Shown in pieces: positions 57,993 to 64,000 of a DNA stretch of 64,000 nt. Within the stretch, counting starts at the first letter, position 1. Every line of letters starts with the position of its first letter. A program made the position numbers and the translations under genes. Source of the stretch: Membranipora membranacea (Eukaryota; Bryozoa; Gymnolaemata; Cheilostomatida; Membraniporidae); NCBI GenBank assembly GCA_914767715.1, contig OU612067.1, positions 20,806,162-20,870,161 of the forward strand. The letters are read 5' to 3'. Under the pieces are notes generated by a model. It was not told where the DNA came from and did no database searches. It was given only the letters and a program-made list of their open reading frames with translations.

Positions 57993-60900
57993 ATGAGGCC
58001 AATGAGGCCATCAACTTATCCGAGTTTGAGAGAATTCCGTTGGCTATTTAAATTTTTTACCCTGCGTTTGGCATGTTTTTTAATGACAAAAGTGGCCCTC
58101 GTTAAAAATGTCGCTGACGCGAAACTAAAAGGGGCAGCCCGAAACGGGTTTCAGTTCCAAAGTCAGCATGAAATTCCCCACGGTTTAGAGTAGGTTAGGA
58201 GGAAAACTATTTTTTGAACTGGCCGTAAAAAAAGCAAAGGGTCCCCCCTTTGTTACTTTTTTTAATTTTAAAGTCGCTCTCATTTCCGTTTTATTTATCG
58301 TAGGATCTTCATATTCTGGAATTTGAATGAGGCCAATGAGGCCATCAACTGGTCCGAGTTTGAAAGAATTCCGATGGCTATTTAAATTTTTTACCCTGCG
58401 TTTGGCATGTTTTTTAATGAGAAAAGTGGCCCTCGTTAAAAATGTCGCTGACGCCAAACTAAAAGGGGCAGCCCCAAACGGGTTTCAGTTCCAAAGTCAG
58501 CATGAAATTCCCCACGGTTTAGAGTAGGTTAGGAGGAAATCTATTTTTTGAACTGGCCGTAAAAAAAGCAAAGGGTCCACCCTTCGTTACTTTTTTTAAT
58601 TTTAAAGTCGTTCTCATTTCCGTTCTATTTATCGTAGGATCTTCATATCCTGGAATTTGAATGAGGCCAATGAGGCCATCAACTGGTCCGAGTTTGAAAG
58701 AATTCCGATGGCTATTTAAATTTTTTACCCAGCGTTTGGCATGTTTTTTAATGACAAAAGTGGCCCTCGTTAAAAATGTCGCTGACGCCAAACTAAAAGG
58801 GGCAGCCCCAAACGGGTTTCAGTTCCAAAGTCAGCATGAAATTCCCAACGGTTAAGAGTAGGTTAGGAGGAAATCTATTTTTTGAACTGGCCGTAAAAAA
58901 AGCAAAGGGTCCCCCCTTTGTTACTTTTTTTAATTTTAAAGTCGCTCTCATATCTGTTCTATTTATCGTAGGATCTTCATATTCTGGAATTTGAATGAGG
59001 CCAATGAGGCCATCAACTGGTCCGAGTTTGAAAGAATTCCGTTGGCTATTTAAATTTTTTACCCTGCGTTTGGCATGTTTTTTAATGACAAAAGTGGCCC
59101 TCGTTAAAAATGTCGCTGACGCCAAACTAAAAGGGGCAGCCCGAAACGGGTTTCAGTTCCAAAGTCAGCATGAAATTCCCCACGGTTTAGAGTAGGTTAG
59201 GAGGAAATCTATTTTTTGAACTGGCCGTAAAAAAAGCAAAGGGTCCCCCCTTTGTTACTTTTTTTAATTTTAAAGTCGCTCTCATTTCCGTTCGATTTAT
59301 CGTAGGATCTTCATATTCTGGAATTTGAATGAGGCCAATGAGGCCATCAACTGGTCCGAGTTTGAAAGAATTCCGTTGGCTATTTAAATTTTTTACCCTG
59401 CGTTTGGCATGTTGTTTAATGATAAAAGTGGCCCTCGTTAAAAATGTCGCTGACGCCAAACTAAAAGAGGCAGCCCCAAGCGGGTTTCAGTTCCAAAGTC
59501 AGCATGAAATTCCCCACGGTTTAGAGTAGGTTAGGAGGAAATCTATTTTTTGAACTGGCCGTAAAAAAAGCAAAGGGTCCCCCCTTTGTTACTTTTTTTA
59601 ATTTTAAAGTCGCTCTCATTTCCGTTCTATTTATCGTAGGATCTTCATATTCTGGAATTTGAATGAGGCCAATGAGGCCATCAACTGGTCCGAGTTTGAA
59701 AGAATTCCGATGGCTATTTAAATTTTTTACCCTGCGTTTGGCATGTTTTTTAATGACAAAAGTGGCCCTCTTTAAAAATGTCGCTGACGCCAAACTAAAA
59801 GGGGCAGCCCCAAACGGGTTTCAGTTCCAAAGTCAGCATGAAATTCCCCACGGTTTAGAGTAGGTTAGGAGGAAATCTATTTTTTGAACTGGCCGTAAAA
59901 AAAGCAAAGGGTCCCCCCTTTGTTACTTTTTTTAATTTTAAAGTCGCTCTCACTTCCGTTCTATTTATCGTAGGATCTTCATATTCTGGAATTTGAATGA
60001 GGCCAATGAGGCCATCAACTGGTCCGAGTTTGAAAGAATTCCGATGGCTATTTAAATTTTTTACCCTGCGTTTGGCATGTTTTTTAATGACAAAAGTGGC
60101 CCTCGTTAAAAATGTCGCTGACGCCAAACTAAAAGGGGCAGCCCCAAACTGGTTTCAGTTCCAAAGTCAGCATGAAATTCCCCACGGTTTAGAGTAGGTT
60201 AGGAGGAAATCTATTTTTTGAACTGGCCGTAAAAAAAGCAAAGGGTCCCCCCTTTGTTACTTTTTTTAATTTTAAAGTCGCTCTCATTTCCGTTCTATTT
60301 ATCGTAGGATCTTCATATTCTGGAATTTGAATGAGGCCAATGAGGCCATCAACTGGTCCGAGTTTGAAAGAATTCCGTTGGCTATTTAAATTTTTTACCC
60401 TGCGTTTGGCATGTTTTTTAATGACAAAAGTGGCCCTCGTTAAAAATGTCGCTGACTCCAAACTAAAAGGGGCAGCCACAAACGGGTTTCAGTTCCAAAG
60501 TCAGCATGAAATTCCCCACGGTTTAGAGTTGGTTAGGAGGAAATCTATTTTTTGACCTGGCCGTAAAAAAAGCAAAGGGTCCCCCCTTTTTTACTTTTTT
60601 TAATTTTAAAGTCGCTCTCATTTCCGTTCTATTTATCGTAGGATCTTCATATTCTGGAATTTGAATGAGGCCAATGAGGCCATCAACTCGTTTGAGTTTG
60701 AAAGAATTCCGTCGGCTATTTAAATTTTTTACCCTGCGTTTGGCATGTTTTTTAATGACAAAAGTGGCCCTCGTTAAGAATGTCGCTGACGCCAAACTAA
60801 AAGGGGCAGCCCCAAACGGGTTTCAGTTCCAAAGTCAGCATGAAATTCCCCACGGTTTAGAGTAGGTTAGGAGGAAATCTATTTTTTGAACTGGCCGTAA

Positions 60901-61332
60901 AAAAAGCAAAGGGTCCCCCCTTTGTTACTTTTTTTAATTTTAAAGTCGCTCTCATTTCCGTTCTATTTATCGTAGGATCTTCATATTCTGGAATGTGAAT
61001 GAGGCCAATGAGGCCATCAACTGGTCCGAGTTTGAAAGAATTCCGATGGCTATTTAAATTTTTTACCCTGCGTTTGGCATGTTTTTTAATGACAAAAGTG
61101 GCCCTCGTTAAAAATGTCGCTGACGCCAAACTAAAAGGGGCAGCCCCAAACGGGTTTCAGTTCCAAAGTCAGCATGAAAATCCCCACGGTTTAGAGTAGG
61201 TTAGGAGGAAATCTATTTTTTGAACTGGCCGTAAAAAAAGCAAAGGGTCCACCCTTTGTTACTTTTTTTAATTTTAAAGTCGTTCTCATTTCCGTTCTAT
61301 TTATCGTAGGATCTTCATATTCTGGAATTTGA

Positions 61333-61999
61333 ATGAGGCCAATGAGGCCATCAACTGGTCCGAGTTTGAAAGAATTCCGATGGCTATTTAAATTTTTTAC
61401 CCTGCGTTTGGCATGTTTTTTAATGACAAAAGTGGCCCTCGTTAAAAATGTCGCTGACGCCAAACTAAAAGAGGCAGCCCCAAAGGGGTTTCAGTTCCAA
61501 AGTCAGCACGAAATTCCCCACGGTTTAGAGTAGGTTAGGAGGAAATCTATTTTTTGAACTGGCCGTAAAAAAAGCAAAGGGTCCACCCTTTGTTACTTTT
61601 TTTAATTTTAAAGTCGTTCTCATTTCCGTTCTATTTATCGTAGGATCTTCATATTCTGGAATTTGAATGAGGCCAATGAGGCCATCAACTGGTCCGAGCT
61701 TGAAAGAATTCCGACGGCTATTTAAATTTTTTACCCTGCGTTTGGCATGTTTTTTAATGACAAAAGTGGCCCTCGTTAAAAATGTCGCTGACGCCAAACT
61801 AAAAGAGGCAGCCCCAAAGGGGTTTCAGTTCCAAAGTCAGCATGAAATTCCCCACGGTTTAGAGTAGGTTAGGAGGAAATCTATTTTTTGAACTGGCCGT
61901 AAAAAAAGCAAAGGGTCCCCCTTTGTTACTTTTTTTAATTTTAAAGTCGCTCTCATTTCCGTTCTATTAATCGTAGGATCTTCATATTCTGGAATTTGA
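61333..61999 (+). repeat. Adjacent similar pair with shared private marks
   Basis: The monomers at 61333 and 61667 share agaggcagccccaaagg, and both are preceded by gtccaccc and cgttctcatt. The second also has cgacggc and a C5 run that makes it 333 bp. Another likely local duplication in the diverged region. Confidence 0.7.
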
Positions 62000-63668
62000 A
62001 TGAGGCCAATGAGGCCATCGACCGGTCCGAGTTTGAAAGAATTCCGTTGGCTATTTAAATTTTTTACCCTGCGTTTGGCATGTTGTTTAATGACAAAAGT
62101 GGCCCTCGTTAAAAATGTCGCTGACGCCAAACTAAAAGAGGCAGCCCCAAGCGGGTTTCAGTTCCAAAGTCACCTTGAAATTCCCCACGGTTTAGAGTAG
62201 GTTAGGAGGAAATCTATTTTTTGAACTGGCCGTAAAAAAAGCAAAAGTTCCCCCCTTTGTTACTTTTTTTAATTTTAAAGTCGCTCTCATTTCCGTTCTA
62301 TTTATCGTAGGATCTTCCTATTCTGGAATTTGAATGAGGCCAATGAAGCCATCAAGTGGTCCGAGTTTGAAAGAATTCCGTTGGCTATTTAAATTTTTTA
62401 CCCTGCGTTTGGCATGTTTTTTAATGACAAAAGTGGCCCTCGTTGAAAATGTCGCTGACGCCAAACTAAAAGGGGCAGCCCCAAACGGGTTTCAGTTCCA
62501 AAGTCAGCATGAAATTCCCCACGGTTTAGAGTAGGTTAGGAGGAAATCTATTTTTTGAACTGGCCGTAAAAAAAGCAAAGGGTCCGCCCTTTGTTACTTT
62601 TTTTAATTTTAAAGTCGCTCTCATTTCCGTTCTATTTATCGTAGGATCTTCATATTCTGGAATTTGAATGAGGCCAATGAGGCCATCAACTGGTCCGAGT
62701 TTGAAAGAATTCCGTTGGCTATTTAAATTTTTTACCCTGCGTTTGGCATGTTTTTTAATGACAAAAGTGGCCCTCGTTAAAAATGTCGCTGACGCCAAGC
62801 TAAAAGAGGCAGCCCCAAGCGGGTTTCAGTTCCAAAGTCAGCATGAAATTCCCCACGGTTTAGAGTAGGTTAGGAGGAAATCTATTTTTTGAACTGGCCG
62901 TAAAAAAAGCAAAGGGTCCCCCCTTTGTTACTTTTTTTAATTTTAAAGTCGCTCTCATTTCCGTTCTATTTATCGTAGGATCTTCATATTCTGGAATTTG
63001 AATGAGGCCAATGAGGCCATCAACTGGTCCGAGTTTGAAAGAATTCCGATGGCTATTTAAATTTTTTACCCTGCGTTTGGCATGTTTTTTAATGACAAAA
63101 GTGACCCTCGTTAAAAATGTCGCTGACGCCAAACTAAGAGGGGCAGCCCCAAAGGGGTTTCAGTTCCAAAGTCAGCATGAAATTCTTCACGCTTTAGAGT
63201 AGGTTATGAGGAAATCTATTTTTTGAACCTGCCGTAATAAAAGCAAAGGGTCCCCCCTTTGTTACTTTTTTTAATTTTAAAATCGCTCTCATTTCCGTTC
63301 TATTTATCGTAGGATCTTCATATTCTGGAATTTGAATGAGGCCAATGAGGCCATCAACTGGTCCGAGTTTGAAAGAATTCCGATGGCTATTTAAATTTTT
63401 TACCCTGCGTTTGGCATGTTTTTTAATGACAAAAGTGGCCCTCGTTAAAAATGTCGCTGACGCCAAATTAAAAGGGGCAGCCCCAAACGGGTTTCAGTTC
63501 CAAAGTCAGCATGAAATTCCCCACGGTTTAGAGTAGGTTAGGAGGAAATCTATTTTTTAAACTGACCGTAAAAAAAGCAAAGGGTCCCCCTTTGTTACTT
63601 TTTTTAATTTTAAAGTCGCTCTCATTTCCGTTCTATTTATCGTAGGATCTTCATATTCTGGAATTTGA

Positions 63669-64000
63669 ATGAGGCCAATGAGGCCATCAACTGGTCCGAG
63701 ATTGAAAGAATTCCGTTGGCTATTTAAATTTTTTACCCTGCGTTTGGCATGTTTTTTAATGACAAAAGTGGCCCTCGTTAAAAATGTCGCTGACGCCAAA
63801 CTAAAAGGGGCAGCCCCAAACGGGTTTCAGTTCCAAAGTCAGCATGAAATTCCCCACGGTTTAGAGTAGGTTAGGAGGAAATCTATTTTTTGAACTGGCC
63901 GTAAAAAAAGCAAAGGGTCCCCCTTTGTTACTTTTTTTAATTTTAAAGTCGCTCTAATTTCCGTTCTATTTATCGTAGGATCTTCATATTCTGGAATTTG
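63669..64000 (+). repeat. Last monomer, cut by right window edge
   Basis: Reaches within two bases of the next anchor, which would fall at 64002. It has a C5 run in place of C6. The array continues beyond the window. Confidence 0.9.

Larger units (their letters stand above)
1..64000 (+). repeat. Satellite DNA array, 334-bp monomer, ~193 head-to-tail copies
   Basis: The whole window is a tandem array with a 334-bp modal period. Anchors occur at 45, 378, 712, 1046, 1380 and so on to 63669. The anchor span of 63,624 bp equals 192 x 334 minus 504 bp, and the shortfall is fully explained by four net 26-bp losses, three 131-bp truncations and seven 1-bp losses. Every monomer is in the same orientation. 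Monomers differ mainly by point substitutions. Both window ends lie inside the array, so its true size is unknown. There is no interruption by a mobile element or unique sequence. Known biology: such arrays make up centromeric or pericentromeric heterochromatin in eukaryotes. A centromeric role here is inference only. Confidence 0.99.
55991..64000 (+). repeat. Diverged monomer region without clear HOR (24 monomers)
   Basis: Anchors: 55991, 56325, 56659, 56993, 57327, 57660, 57993, 58327, 58661, 58995, 59329, 59663, 59997, 60331, 60665, 60999, 61333, 61667, 62000, 62334, 62668, 63002, 63336, 63669. Most carry private substitutions (for example gctcacgcc near 56449, tcaacttatc near 58011, tgacctggcc near 60555, tgaacctgcc near 63225). 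N, A, D, B and S order is gone. Some marks recur sporadically: gtccaccc (58576, 61250, 61583) and the pair tgttgtttaa with ccaagcggg (59329, 62000). The first two or three monomers still show HOR-like linkers (aatttttaag, gccgcaaaa). Confidence 0.85.

Noticed and set aside
1-64000. CRISPR array
   Set aside because: Repeats are 334 bp with no unique spacers between them; every base belongs to the monomer.

Overview
The whole 64 kb window is one uninterrupted head-to-tail satellite DNA array. I can anchor 193 monomer starts (first at 45, last at 63669), all in the same orientation, with a modal length of 334 bp. No gene, RNA gene, transposon or unrelated spacer interrupts it. Long tandem arrays of a ~334-bp monomer with higher-order repeats (HORs) are typical of eukaryotic centromeric or pericentromeric heterochromatin. 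A monomer counted by hand (25381-25714) has 41% GC and 12 CpG against 14 expected (ratio about 0.86). This lack of CpG depletion fits a lightly methylated genome such as many insects better than a vertebrate, but the taxon cannot be named from sequence alone and I do not recognise the satellite family.

Monomer types were recognised from shared diagnostic substitutions, using the ATGAGGCCA anchor as monomer start. I: second 9-mer ATCAGGCCA plus ggttcgag. K: AAGAGGCCA preceded by atcttagg. N: first 9-mer ATGAAGCCA, tgatgataaa and an XbaI site. A: after N, usually preceded by ccgctctat. D: GTGAGGCCA and aagacttcc, so no EcoRI site. R: gtagctgacgccagac. Y: follows R, tail ccatggtttagag. B: ggttccag and ctattttaat. 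P: plain, preceded by gccgcaaaa. S: gagttcgaaag. T: tttaaaagaattccgttgg. L: ttactctgcg. C: cacagtcagc. G: tggtttgag. X: gaggtcatc with a 27-bp deletion. m1 to m6: a left-hand series, in which m5 and m6 form a distinct sublineage.

Layout. (1) 1 to about 24.7 kb: a left subarray dominated by two tandem copies of a 10,530-bp, 32-monomer unit (about 3604-14133 and 14134-24663), preceded by a rearranged partial third copy. (2) About 24.7 to 55.9 kb: a second subarray built on a 17-monomer HOR of 5,678 bp (order I,K,N,A,D,R,Y,B,P,S,T,Y,B,P,S,L,C), in six successive versions of 17, 14, 16, about 14, 15 and 15 or more monomers that differ by gain or loss of whole monomers. (3) About 55.9 to 64 kb: 24 monomers with mostly private substitutions and no clear HOR, resembling the less homogenised flank of such an array.

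Nothing here encodes a credible protein. Every monomer carries a ~66-codon frame on the plus strand and a ~90-codon frame on the minus strand, but these are by-products of repeat homogenisation. The most interesting signals are structural: a strong hairpin in each monomer that coincides with both recurrent deletion types, the nested unequal-crossover history, and the sharp end of HOR order near 55.9 kb.
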